Shown: piece by piece, positions 16,873 through 25,508 of the stretch
How positions within the stretch are numbered: position 1 is the stretch's first letter
Layout: each line of letters begins with the position of its first letter
NCBI GenBank assembly: GCA_963848675.1
Contig: CAWKEY010000068.1
Coordinates: 6,730 to 70,729, forward strand
Reading direction: 5' to 3'
From: CAWKEY01 sp963848675
Lineage (GTDB): Bacteria; Pseudomonadota; Gammaproteobacteria; Methylococcales; Methylomonadaceae
Length of the DNA: 64,000 bases
Notes under the pieces: generated by a model
Told to the model about the DNA's origin: nothing
Database searches by the model: none
Seen by the model: the letters and a program-made list of their open reading frames with translations, nothing else
Position numbers and translations under genes: made by a program

Positions 16873-18274
16873 ACTGGGCTGGGTACTGACTCTCAGCGGT
16901 TTGGCTGGATGTACGATGGGGCCGGATTACCGCGCAGTTGCTCCGGCAGTACCGAGCCATTGGCAGGCTGAACCGGCGGCAAATTTGCAACAGGTCAATC
17001 CTGAGGAATTGAAAAACTGGTGGAAAAATTTCGGCGACACAGAACTGGATCGCCTGATGGATATGGCCTTGGCGGGCAACCTGGATATCAAAATAGCGCT
17101 GGCTCGTATCGATCAGGCTCGCGCCGAGCGCCGCGGCACCCGCGCCGAACTGTTCCCGACCGTCAATATCACGACCGGCGCGCAGCGCCAAGAAAACCCG
17201 TTCCCCGGCCTGGCGCCCGGCATCAAATACAATATGTTCGAGCTGGGTTTCGACGCCTTGTGGGAAATTGATCTGTTCGGTCGTCAGCAGCGGCGTCTGG
17301 AGTCAGCCTCCGCCGAGCTTGATGCGGCCGGTGAAGAGTATCGCCAGTCTTTGGTGACGCTGACCGCCGAACTGGCACGCAGCTACATCAACTACCGCAG
17401 TCTGCAAAACCAGTTGCGTATTACCCACACGAATCTGGAATCGCAACAACACACGCTGGCATTGACCGAAAAACTCTTCAACGAAGGCGTAAGCGCCCGG
17501 CATGATGTCGTGCGGGCCCGCGCCCAGACCGAAATCACCGCCTCGCAGATACCGGCCCTGGAAGCCAATCTGATTGCCAACTTGCGCCAACTGGAAGTGT
17601 TAGTGGGGCGACAACCCGGCGCTCTGGCTGTCGAATTGAATCCATCCGGCGCCATGCCGATTGCGCCAGCCAGGGAGGTACTGACTTCGCCGGCCGAAAC
17701 CATCCGCTATCGCCCCGACATTCGTGCCGCCGAACGCCGGCTGGGGGCGGCCACCGCAATGCAAGGCGCCGCCATTGCCGAACTGTTTCCGAAAATATCG
17801 CTGTCGGCATTTGTGGGCCTGCGCAATACCGATATTGAAAGCCTCTTCAAATCAGCGGCGTTCTCCTACGGCACCGCCGCTAATTTGTTGCAGCCCTTGC
17901 TGAATTTCGGCCGCATCCGCGCCGGCATCGACCTGGCCGAAGCCAAACAAAAAGAGGCCTATCTGGCCTATGAAAAGGCGGTGCTCGAAGCGCTTCAAGA
18001 AACCGAAACCGCTCTGACCCGATATTTAAAGGAAGAAATCCGCCGGCAGGCGCTGGCCCGCTCGGTTGCCGATCTAAATGAATCGGTACGCCTGTCGCAA
18101 TTGCGTTATCAGGAAGGTGTAATATCCTTTCTTGACGTGCTTGATTCGCAGCGTGTCCTCTATATTGCCGAAATCGATTTGGCTCGTTCCCAAGCATCGG
18201 CGTCCACTAATCTGATTGCCGTTTACAAAGCGCTGGGTGGCGGCGCGAACATGACGCCGCCGGATCACGTCTGA
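16862..18274 (+). CDS. RND-type outer-membrane efflux lipoprotein (OprM/NodT family)
   Basis: 470 residues with a lipoprotein signal (LSGLAGC, lipidated Cys at 17) and the motif MGPDYRAV following it, as in OprM-type channels. Two TolC-like repeats (about 55-260 and 265-455) include the repeat-start segments WWKNFGDTELD and RYRPDIRAAERRL. The start at 16862 is preceded by AAGGGGC. A longer frame starts inside tetR but lacks a lipobox. This completes the pump with the divergent permease and adaptor. Typical EmrAB systems use TolC from elsewhere, so having a dedicated channel is a local feature. Confidence 0.92.
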   Translation: MKYKLGWVLTLSGLAGCTMGPDYRAVAPAVPSHWQAEPAANLQQVNPEELKNWWKNFGDTELDRLMDMALAGNLDIKIALARIDQARAERRGTRAELFPTVNITTGAQRQENPFPGLAPGIKYNMFELGFDALWEIDLFGRQQRRLESASAELDAAGEEYRQSLVTLTAELARSYINYRSLQNQLRITHTNLESQQHTLALTEKLFNEGVSARHDVVRARAQTEITASQIPALEANLIANLRQLEVLVGRQPGALAVELNPSGAMPIAPAREVLTSPAETIRYRPDIRAAERRLGAATAMQGAAIAELFPKISLSAFVGLRNTDIESLFKSAAFSYGTAANLLQPLLNFGRIRAGIDLAEAKQKEAYLAYEKAVLEALQETETALTRYLKEEIRRQALARSVADLNESVRLSQLRYQEGVISFLDVLDSQRVLYIAEIDLARSQASASTNLIAVYKALGGGANMTPPDHV

Positions 18275-18364
18275 GATGCTCACAGATGTTTTCCGGTAAG
18301 AATGAAACCCTATAACTCATGTTGCGCAAGCAATATTAATAACTACCTGAAGTAGGCATAGGCG

Positions 18365-18390
18365 CCGCTATGGATAACCATTCATAGCGG
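18365..18390. repeat. 8-bp-stem hairpin downstream of the efflux channel gene
   Basis: CCGCTATG (18365-18372) pairs with CATAGCGG (18383-18390) around a 10-nt loop. It lies about 90 nt beyond the outer-membrane factor stop in a 270-nt gene-free gap. There is only a short T-rich stretch further on (GTTTATTTT), so terminator function is uncertain. Confidence 0.4.
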
Positions 18391-18544
18391 TTATAGCGGA
18401 TGTTTATTTTAAGGGCTACCTGCGGCGGTTACCGGGCCCCGTCAGGGGCTTTGCTGCATCTGCAATTCAGAGTTGCTAATCATCCAAAACGCATCATTCG
18501 CTGCCTGGGAGGGTTTTGCCGGAGCAACGCTGGCTTATTTCACT

Positions 18545-19588
18545 TCAATCAATTGCTAGCACCTTGGCGCCGCGGATTTTTCCAGTCTTCAATTCACACA
18601 AGGCTCGGTTTGCCTGTGCCAATGCGAATACCTGAACTTCGGGCTTGAGATTCATTTCAGCCGCCAGGCTCAAGAACTCCGATACATCACGACGGGTAAT
18701 ATTGGCGACGCTCTTTATCTCTTTTTCCAGCCACAGGTGAGCCGGATAATCAAGTTTCAGCAGGCTGTGCTTGTCGCCTTCCTTGCGGATCGCATTAATC
18801 ACCAGCCTGCCGCCGGATTCCAGATTCGCCAAGGCCTCAATAATGGGCTCCCAGGCCGGCGTCGTATCAATGATGCTGTCCAGTTTATGCGGCGCATGTT
18901 CAGTGGTCTCTCCCGCCCAAATAGCGCCCAGTTCCCGGGCAAACGCTCTTTCTTCGGGGCTGCGGGCAAACACATAGACTTCGGTATCGGGATACCGGTA
19001 TTTGACCATCTTTAAAACCAGGTGTGCGGATGCGCCAAAGCCGGTCAAACCCAGACGGTGGCCATCCTTTAGACCCGTTAAGCGGAGTGAACGATAGCCG
19101 ATGGCACCGGCACACAGCAAGGGAGCGGCTTGTGCATCGGAAAAAACTTCCGGAATGGCATAAGTGAAACTTTCCGCAACGGTCATGTATTGGGCATAGC
19201 CGCCGTTGGCATCTCGACCTGTCGCCTCGAAAGACTGACACAGATTCTCATTGCCTGCCAGACAGAATTTACAGGCTCCGCAAGCAGAGAAAATCCAGGC
19301 GACGCCAACCCGGTCGCCTATCTTATTGTTGCTGACTTGCCTGCCAACGGCTTCAACCCGGCCTACCACTTGATGTCCCGGAACTATGGGTAATTGTGCA
19401 GGCGGCGTGCGACCCTCAATTTCATCCAGTTCGGTATGGCAAACCCCGCATGCTGAAACTTTCAGCAGAATTTCTTTTTCACCGGCGACAGGAACGGGCA
19501 GTTCCATAAGCTCCAGCGGTGTTTGATTTTCTGCAAAGTTGCAGAGTCTTTTTAAAACCATTGCTCTCATTGATCTCATTGATCTCAC
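18545..19588 (-). CDS. Zinc-dependent alcohol dehydrogenase
   Basis: 347 residues of the medium-chain dehydrogenase family. The catalytic zinc region CGVCHTELDEIEG and PGHQVVGRVE, and four structural-zinc cysteines in CGACKFCLAGNENLC, are all present. The Rossmann part has LGLTGFGASAHLVLK. It resembles AdhA-like single-domain enzymes that oxidise primary alcohols or reduce aldehydes with NAD(P). The start is ambiguous: a 9-bp tandem repeat gives in-frame ATGs at 19588, 19579 and 19570 (MRS-MRS-MRA), and another ATG lies at 19561. It is monocistronic. Confidence 0.88.
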   Translation of the reverse strand: MRSMRSMRAMVLKRLCNFAENQTPLELMELPVPVAGEKEILLKVSACGVCHTELDEIEGRTPPAQLPIVPGHQVVGRVEAVGRQVSNNKIGDRVGVAWIFSACGACKFCLAGNENLCQSFEATGRDANGGYAQYMTVAESFTYAIPEVFSDAQAAPLLCAGAIGYRSLRLTGLKDGHRLGLTGFGASAHLVLKMVKYRYPDTEVYVFARSPEERAFARELGAIWAGETTEHAPHKLDSIIDTTPAWEPIIEALANLESGGRLVINAIRKEGDKHSLLKLDYPAHLWLEKEIKSVANITRRDVSEFLSLAAEMNLKPEVQVFALAQANRALCELKTGKIRGAKVLAID

Positions 19589-19919
19589 CCTTACAGATTG
19601 GCCGCACTATTAGCTTTGATTGAGAATATGCTATGACCTGAAATCTTTCAAGGCTCTTTCCGCGGTAGCCTGACTCATGTGTTTTCGGTGTTCGTCAAAC
19701 GGTCATCCCGCTCACGCATCATCCAGTAAACGCCACCCAGCGCCAAGATAAGCGCGGCCAATCTCAGCGTTAATACAGCCAGCAACACTGACGTACAGCA
19801 ACTGCGGGCCTGCTCATATTAATGTTCATAAGCAACAATGGCGGTGGTATTGCCAGTTGCATTCCGCCCGCCGTGATGTGACCTAAAGAGTTTTGACCTA
19901 TCAATCCTCGCTTGGTCAA
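19589..19919. other. Gap with a possible short membrane-peptide remnant
   Basis: No convincing gene. On the minus strand a frame from about 19775 to 19675 could encode a short hydrophobic peptide ending in charged residues (LAALILALGGVYWMMRERDD). It has no ATG and no ribosome site, only a GTG possibility. I treat it as a possible decayed small membrane protein. Nothing else is seen. Confidence 0.3.
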
Positions 19920-21101
19920 CTACAGTCTCGCCAAGGCCTGATCGAGATCCGCAATGATATCCTCAGCGTCCTCAATGCCGACAGAAAGTCTGACCAATTC
20001 GTCGGTGATGCCGGTTTTGATGCGCACGTTCTTCGGAACTTCCACATGCGTCATAGAAGCCGGATGCGAAATCAGGGTATCCACAGCGCCGAGGCTGACG
20101 GCCAGGCTGCAAAGCTCCAGGCTGTTCATGAGTTTACGGCCCGCTTCGATGCCGCCGACAACGCCGAATGACAACATGCCGCCAAAACCGCTCATTTGTT
20201 TCTGGGCAATTGCGTACTGCGGGTGGCTGGGCAAACCCGGATATTTAACCCAGGCAATGTTCCGATGCGCTTCCAGAAATCGGGCAACCTCCATGGCGTT
20301 ATTCGCATGTTTCGCCATCCTCAAGTGTAGGGTCTTCAGTCCGCGTATACAGAGCCAGGCTTCGTGTGGGGCCAGGGTAGGCCCCGTTGTATTAACGACC
20401 GGTCTCATAGTTTTGATGAATTCAGCGCTGCCAACCACAACACCCCCCAATAAATCGGCGTGCCCGCCTATATATTTGGTGCAGCTGTGCAGCACGGCGT
20501 CGGCACCCAGGTGCAGCGGTTTCTGGAACATTGGTGTTGCAAAAGTATTGTCGACGATGGATACTGCGCCCGCTTGCCTGGCCATCGCGCAAATGGCGGC
20601 TATATCGCAAATCTTCATGGTTGGATTCGCCGGCGTTTCCAGAAAGACCATGCGGGTGTTCTTTTTCAGATGACGCTGGACTTGTTCAGGATCAGTCGTG
20701 TCCACGAAACTGACTTCGATGCCTAACCGCGTCAACACAGTCTCAAACAGTTCATAAGTGCCGCCGTAGACGACGTCGGTTGACAGCAAATGATCACCCT
20801 TTTTTAGAAACGACAGTGCAACGCCGGTAATTGCGGCCATGCCTGAAGAGAAGGACTGTCCTGTATCAGCGCCTTCGAGAGCGGCGATTTTTTCTATCAA
20901 AACGGCATGAGTAGGCGTGTTGGGCATCAGTCGGGCATAGGTGTAGCCATCCTCTTCCCCTGCAAATCGGGCCGCCCCTTGCTCGGCACTATCGAATACA
21001 AACGTCGAGGTCTGATAAATGGGCGTGGTATGGGCTCCGCTGGACGGATCGGGGCGTTCTCCGGCATGCACACACAGGGTGCCAAATTTCATCTTTTTCA
21101 T
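19920..21101 (-). CDS. Cys/Met-metabolism PLP enzyme (cystathionine gamma-synthase/lyase type)
   Basis: 393 residues of the gamma-family of fold-type I PLP enzymes. The PLP lysine is K209 in HSCTKYIGGHADL, and the family opening TLCVHAGERPDP and FSSGMAAIT are clear. The position equivalent to the catalytic cysteine of methionine gamma-lyase is glycine here (VVYGGTYELF, 111-120), as in cystathionine gamma-synthase, so a lyase acting on methionine is less likely. It would act in transsulfuration or homoserine-ester sulfhydrylation. An AGGAG lies 8 nt before the ATG. Confidence 0.85.
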   Translation of the reverse strand: MKKMKFGTLCVHAGERPDPSSGAHTTPIYQTSTFVFDSAEQGAARFAGEEDGYTYARLMPNTPTHAVLIEKIAALEGADTGQSFSSGMAAITGVALSFLKKGDHLLSTDVVYGGTYELFETVLTRLGIEVSFVDTTDPEQVQRHLKKNTRMVFLETPANPTMKICDIAAICAMARQAGAVSIVDNTFATPMFQKPLHLGADAVLHSCTKYIGGHADLLGGVVVGSAEFIKTMRPVVNTTGPTLAPHEAWLCIRGLKTLHLRMAKHANNAMEVARFLEAHRNIAWVKYPGLPSHPQYAIAQKQMSGFGGMLSFGVVGGIEAGRKLMNSLELCSLAVSLGAVDTLISHPASMTHVEVPKNVRIKTGITDELVRLSVGIEDAEDIIADLDQALARL

Positions 21102-21376
21102 TTTTCAGTCTCCTGACGCGATAGTCAGATCACGAATGGATTTTGCCAGCATAGTACACTGCTTTAGCATCACATAACCCGATCTCTACCCTCTATCGAG
21201 ATTTTATTTGGAGCTAATAAAACATCATAAAAAGCAAACAGATAACCATAGAAAACCGAAAAAGGCCAGTGCTGCTTGCTAAATACGTCAGATTTTGAAA
21301 TGATCCCTGATGAGTAATTTTACTCCATCAAGCTTCACACCGATCTGCCGGAATTTTAAAAATTCCCCAGTTACAA

Positions 21377-22529
21377 TTGCCGATGTTTCCAGTGGGTGTT
21401 ACCCCTATCACCGCCTTACTGGCTTTCATCAAAGAAGCAGGGAACGTTACCTATTTCAACGGTAGCTTACCCGTTTTTAGTCACCAGGAAGAAGATACTC
21501 AATCATTCCGAATGATCACCGCCCAATTCTGCGTCAATGGGCATACTCATCAAGCGGAGATTGCCCGCGCTTTTGGGGTAACGCCTATCAGTGTTAAACG
21601 CTCAGTCAAGCTGTATCGTAAAGAAGGCGCCAGAGGTTTTTATAAGCAAAAAACAGACGGGGAGCGGCAATATTAACGCCAGCTGTTATCGAACAAGTTC
21701 AACAGTTATTGAGTGGGCACGAAGAGGTAGCCGATATTGCCTTAAAGCTTGATATTAAAACGGACACCTTGTCCAAAGCAATACGGGCAGGACGACTGCA
21801 TAAGCCCGCCAAAAAAAAGATCCTGATAACCTCGTAACCAGTAAAAGTGAACGTAGTAGCGCTGATCGGGCCGCACTCATGGGCGTCGGCGCACAAGATG
21901 TGATGGGACGGGTTGCCGCCAGCATTGGCGATTTGGAATCCGTAGCGCCTGAATTTCAACCGGTTTTAGATGTGCCCAATGGCGGCGTCCTGTTCGCACT
22001 ACCGGCTTTACTGTCCATGGGCCTGTTGAAATATACCGAGCAGTTTTTCAAGTTGCCTAAAGGTTACTATGGCCTGGACAGTCTTTTTTTACTGCTGGCT
22101 TTTATGGCCTTTACCCGGCTCAAATCCATCGAATCCTTACGTTATTGCGCCCCCGGCGAATGGGGAAAGTTATTAGGTCTGGACCGTATTCCGGAAGCCC
22201 GCACGTTACGCGTTAAAGTACAGAAACTCAGTGACGATAATCAGGCTAAAAGCTGGAGTGCTGAAATGTGCAGCTATTGGATGGAATCAGCCCCGGAACA
22301 GGCTGGCGTTTTATACATTGATGGTCATGTGCGCGTCTATAACGGTCAGCAAACCCAACTACCCAAGCATCATGTTGCCCGGCAGAAACGCTGTCTGCGA
22401 GCGACCACCGACTATTGGGTCAATGCCATGGATGGACAGCCTTTTATGGTCGTTAACAAGGCCGTAGACCCCGGCATGATAAAGGTCATTGAAAACGACA
22501 TATTACCTGAGTTGGCGGCCGGTAAATGT
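21377..22529 (+). pseudogene. Broken transposase with two frameshifts and a lost 3' end
   Basis: Three consecutive frames encode one transposase-like protein. The first is 21377-21676 (HTH region: AEIARAFGVTPISVKRSVKLY). The second runs to about 21815 (TPAVIEQVQQLLSGHEE...KLDIKTDTLSKAIRAGRLHKPAKKK). The third runs from 21815 to about 22529 and contains YCAPGEWGKLLGLDRIPEARTL and VLYIDGHVRVY, a likely first catalytic Asp. The second shift falls at a run of eight A. Coding similarity stops near 22529, where a 19-nt sequence also found at 53785 begins. I cannot name the IS family, but a DDE-type transposase is likely. Confidence 0.75.
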
Positions 22530-22548
22530 CAAAGTACTTGTCGCCTAA
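22530..22548 (+). repeat. 19-nt repeat, first copy
   Basis: CAAAGTACTTGTCGCCTAA marks the point where transposase similarity stops. An inverted identical copy lies at 53785-53803, 31 kb away. Confidence 0.5.
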
Positions 22549-22556
22549 GTTAAAAA

Positions 22557-22730
22557 TTAATGAACGCTATTAGCCGCAACATTTGACAGTGCAGTGTTCG
22601 GTTTATCGGGATTTAAATACACTTCGGCCTGCCATTCCCAGTTTCTGATGTCCTTGCTCCAGCGCGCCGGATTCGCAAGGCGAAAATAAAAGATATTTTT
22701 TCGCCTGACTAAGTAAGGAATTTTCGCCAT
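22557..22730 (-). pseudogene. N-terminal stub of a tyrosine-recombinase integrase
   Basis: 57 residues from an ATG with AAGGGGG upstream: MAKIPYLVRRKNIFYFRLANP, then the frame ends. This pattern is the N-terminal domain (DUF6538 type) of many tRNA-associated phage and island integrases, whose full length is about 400 residues. The catalytic domain is missing. It begins 96 nt from the 3' end of a tRNA-Ser gene and runs away from it. The break coincides with the truncated transposase, so an inserted element was probably disrupted and deleted. Confidence 0.68.
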
Positions 22731-22825
22731 AAACAGCCCCCTTTGTAGCACGGTTTTGTAGCAAATACCGTTTTTTTAAAAGGGGATTATTATTGATTTT
22801 AATTTATAATCAATAACTTAATATT

Positions 22826-22913
22826 TGGCGGAGAAAGAGGGATTCGAACCCTCGATACGTTACCGTATACACACTTTCCAGGCGTGCGCCTTCGACCGCT
22901 CGGCCATCTCTCC
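22826..22913 (-). tRNA. tRNA-Ser (GGA anticodon)
   Basis: Reading the minus strand from 22913, GGAGAGA pairs with UUUCUCC, giving a 7-bp acceptor stem. The D-arm GCCGAGCGGUCGAAGGC follows. The anticodon loop is CUGGAAA with GGA at 22879-22877. A long variable arm marks a serine tRNA, then come GGUUCGAAUCC and an encoded CCA (22828-22826). It reads UCC/UCU codons. The integrase stub at its 3' side suggests the gene served as an attachment site. Confidence 0.96.
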
Positions 22914-23064
22914 TAATTTTGTTGCCAGTAAATTACAGCAAGCGCGCAAGAATAATGGAAATTGCGTCCGCTTGCAATCACTTTTCCGGCGCCAACACCA
23001 TTACCGGCAGTAAAACTATGGGTAATATGTTCATTAGCCCGAAGCCTACCTAGCTGCTCTGGAC

Positions 23065-23688
23065 TTAATGCGCATGGTCATGAGCATGTTCATGCCCGCC
23101 TTCCGGGGCCAACACCGCTTCAACGGCGACCCCATGCTTATAAACCATTAAGCCGCCCAAATCGGCGCCCAAAAAGATCAGCCCGCACATCAGGGCCGCC
23201 AGCATAAGAAAAAGAGTATTGGCCGCGCCCTGAATGACAGGGCCGCTTTTCAGGCGCCAGGCCGACAAGATAACCGCCAAAGAGAGTACCGAGAGACCAA
23301 AATGTTCATGGCGTTCCATAATGACGTGCACTTCGTCGCTATGCGCTACCGAGCTTGCGGCAATCAAGCCCGCTGTCACCGTAGCGGCAGCCGCGACGGT
23401 GCCGAAGTAAAGAAAAAAGCTGGCACCCGCGCGCCATTGGGTTCTTTTTGCCAGCGTCCCGGCCAGATCCAGAATAAAAAACACCGATAGCAAGGCGATG
23501 GGAAAATGCACCAGCAAGGGATGAATATTCTGCATATTGGCAACCCCGGGCAGGATCGATGCAAAAATGTCCATGGGATTTTTGGCCAACAAGGTCTCAA
23601 CAAAAGCTAGCAGGCTGGCCACACTGTCGGCAATGCCGCCGCCGTGATCGCCACCGCCATGAATCTGAAAGGAAATAAAGTTGTTCAT
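23065..23688 (-). CDS. DUF2231-family membrane protein with His-rich tail
   Basis: 207 residues. After a soluble N-terminal part (His/Gly-rich HGGGDHGGG), the DUF2231 signature NIHPLLVHFPIALLSVFF starts near residue 53. About four hydrophobic segments follow, including LYFGTVAAAATVTAGLIA. The C-terminus GGHEHAHDHAH could bind metal. DUF2231 proteins are small inner-membrane proteins of unclear role, often proposed to be haem- or electron-transfer related. It is monocistronic, located between the tRNA and truA. Confidence 0.78.
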   Translation of the reverse strand: MNNFISFQIHGGGDHGGGIADSVASLLAFVETLLAKNPMDIFASILPGVANMQNIHPLLVHFPIALLSVFFILDLAGTLAKRTQWRAGASFFLYFGTVAAAATVTAGLIAASSVAHSDEVHVIMERHEHFGLSVLSLAVILSAWRLKSGPVIQGAANTLFLMLAALMCGLIFLGADLGGLMVYKHGVAVEAVLAPEGGHEHAHDHAH

Positions 23689-23766
23689 AATAGTTATCTT
23701 GGTCAGCTTGAAATTAGTTCAATTTACTTGAAAAACCGGCTTGTGCAAATAGCCAAGCCACACCTA

Positions 23767-24570
23767 TTAGTCAAAACGCCTGGCATCGGCGGGCAATTTA
23801 TCGAATAAAGGATGCCTGGGAATAGAGTATTGCTCCGGGTAATAGACCCCGCCCAGGTACAGGCCATCGGGCGGCGCGGTCACGCCACCCAACTTACGGC
23901 ATTTCACTGCCAGCAATTGCTGCGTCCACTCTACCGGCTCTTTGCCCACACCGATATTCATTAATACCCCAGCAATATTTCTGACCATGTGATGTAAAAA
24001 AGCGTTCGCGGAAATGTCCATAATTACCTGATCATCCTCACGATAAACATCAATAAAATGCATCATCCGTATCGGACTTTTGGATTGGCATCCCTGCGCC
24101 CTGTACGAGGAAAAATCATGACTGCCAATCAGATATTGCGCGGCCTGATGCATTTTGTTGGCGTCCAGAGGAGGATAACACCAGGTTACCTGCCGACGTA
24201 ACAAGGCCGATTTGACCGGCCGATTAAGAATGATGTAGCGATAAAATCGCGCAATGGCGCTGTACCGGGCATGAAAACCATCCTCAGCCTCTTTAACCCA
24301 AATAATTCTGACGTCATCCGGCAACTGGCTGTTGCCGCCCAGCATCCAGGCATGCAGTTCACGCTCGGCCTGAACATCACAATGCACCACCTGTTCAAGC
24401 GCATGCACACCGGCATCGGTTCTGCCTGCGCAAATGACCGTAACCGGATGATTAGCTATTTTCGATAAAGCCTGTTCAAGCACACCCTGAACACTGCGCT
24501 GGTTCACTTGCCATTGCCAACCACTGTAGCCGCTGCCGTCGTATTCGATACCTAAAATAATACGCGCCAT
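23767..24570 (-). CDS. truA: tRNA pseudouridine(38-40) synthase TruA
   Basis: 267 residues, a full-length TruA. The catalytic aspartate is D52 in CAGRTDAGVHALEQV, and the family features EYDGSGYSGWQ at the start and NAFLHHMVRNIAG later are present. It isomerises uridines 38-40 in the anticodon stem of many tRNAs. The gene precedes an L,D-transpeptidase reading frame on the same strand (70-nt gap). Confidence 0.95.
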   Translation of the reverse strand: MARIILGIEYDGSGYSGWQWQVNQRSVQGVLEQALSKIANHPVTVICAGRTDAGVHALEQVVHCDVQAERELHAWMLGGNSQLPDDVRIIWVKEAEDGFHARYSAIARFYRYIILNRPVKSALLRRQVTWCYPPLDANKMHQAAQYLIGSHDFSSYRAQGCQSKSPIRMMHFIDVYREDDQVIMDISANAFLHHMVRNIAGVLMNIGVGKEPVEWTQQLLAVKCRKLGGVTAPPDGLYLGGVYYPEQYSIPRHPLFDKLPADARRFD

Positions 24571-24640
24571 TCAAACCTCATTTGCGGGACATTGAGTTTC
24601 GCCTGAACGAAAATAGTCGCTGGTCATATCAGATATAAAA

Positions 24641-25129
24641 TCACTCATGAATAAAAACTTTAATCCCGACTACGACGCGATTAAACAAGTCCAGCACATC
24701 GGCGTTACGCATGCGAATGCAGCCGTGTGATTCTGGCCTGCCCTGCATGAATTCATCGGGACAACCGTGTATGTAAATATAGCGCCAACCGGTATCGACT
24801 TTACCGTAACGATTTTTACCGGGCTCCAAACCATTCAGCCAAAGAATCCGGGTTAAGATCCAATCCCGTTGCGGAAATTGCCTGCCCAGTTCGCTACTGT
24901 ATATTTCACCGGTCGCGCGCCGCCCAACAAAAACCGACTGCAACGGCTGTCCTGCCCCAATTTTTGCCCTGATTTTATGCCAGCCCATCGGTGTACATTC
25001 GCTGCCCACTTCCTCACCGGCCCCATTTTTGGCCGTGGAAACCGGGTAACTATGCACAATCTGGCCGTTTTCAATAACGGTCAGCTGTTGCGTGGTGATA
25101 GCAATATCAAGGAAAGTGTCAGGTGTCAT
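24641..25129 (-). CDS. L,D-transpeptidase (YkuD) family protein without a signal peptide
   Basis: 162 residues consisting almost entirely of a YkuD domain. The catalytic signature is HGCPDEF (121-127) plus SHGCIRMRNADV (134-145), with nucleophile C137. The N-terminus MTPDTFLDIAITTQQ has no hydrophobic leader, unlike periplasmic L,D-transpeptidases that crosslink peptidoglycan or attach lipoproteins. It may act in the cytoplasm on recycled muropeptides, as described for some YkuD proteins acting as L,D-carboxypeptidases, or its true start may be missed. No upstream in-frame leader is visible. Confidence 0.83.
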   Translation of the reverse strand: MTPDTFLDIAITTQQLTVIENGQIVHSYPVSTAKNGAGEEVGSECTPMGWHKIRAKIGAGQPLQSVFVGRRATGEIYSSELGRQFPQRDWILTRILWLNGLEPGKNRYGKVDTGWRYIYIHGCPDEFMQGRPESHGCIRMRNADVLDLFNRVVVGIKVFIHE

Positions 25130-25508
25130 GGGCTATGAATACGAATGGCCGCCAAGTAAGATGCGAGCCTGCAAAAGGTTGTATGTATTAGCATTAAATA
25201 ACCCCGAAGGTCACAGAGAACAGGACGTTCTCAATAGTTTGAACTGATACAAGTTGGTCTCTGATTATTGCGCTTCGACAAGCTCAGTACGAACGGCAAT
25301 CTAGTAAAATAGGCAACTTATTCTTTCGTGCTGAGCCTGTAGAAGCATGAACGGATAATTATTGGAGGTTCCCCAGAAACATTTTTTAGCGCCCTTCGTG
25401 GCAAAAAAAGGTTGCTTAACAAATGCCGCAATGGTGATTGAGCGCGCGTAGATAGCCGCCGAACAGATTTCGCTATCTCTCGCTTCAGCACTGGCTATTA
25501 AGCCAGTG
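25130..25508. other. Intergenic gap carrying a long imperfect hairpin repeat
   Basis: No gene seen. The gap contains the inverted repeat at 25272-25346, and otherwise has short frames without motifs. Confidence 0.45.
25272..25346. repeat. Inverted repeat of the 'CTTCGACAAGCTCAG' type
   Basis: Left arm 25272-25293 (GCTTCGACAAGCTCAGTAC...) and right arm 25325-25346 (TTCGTGCTGAGCCTGT...) match over 22 nt with about three mismatches, separated by an AT-rich 31-nt spacer. The sequence resembles the dispersed 'CTTCGACAGGCTCAGCACGAACGG' repeats widespread in bacterial genomes. It looks like a small non-autonomous element. Confidence 0.6.

Noticed and set aside
16835..18274. OMF start at 16835
   Set aside because: It lies inside tetR and lacks a signal sequence; 16862 has a ribosome site and a lipobox.
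22825..23013. 62-residue ORF MAEKEGFEPSIRYR over the tRNA-Ser
   Set aside because: It is the antisense read of the tRNA gene and a well-known annotation artefact; no ribosome site or family.
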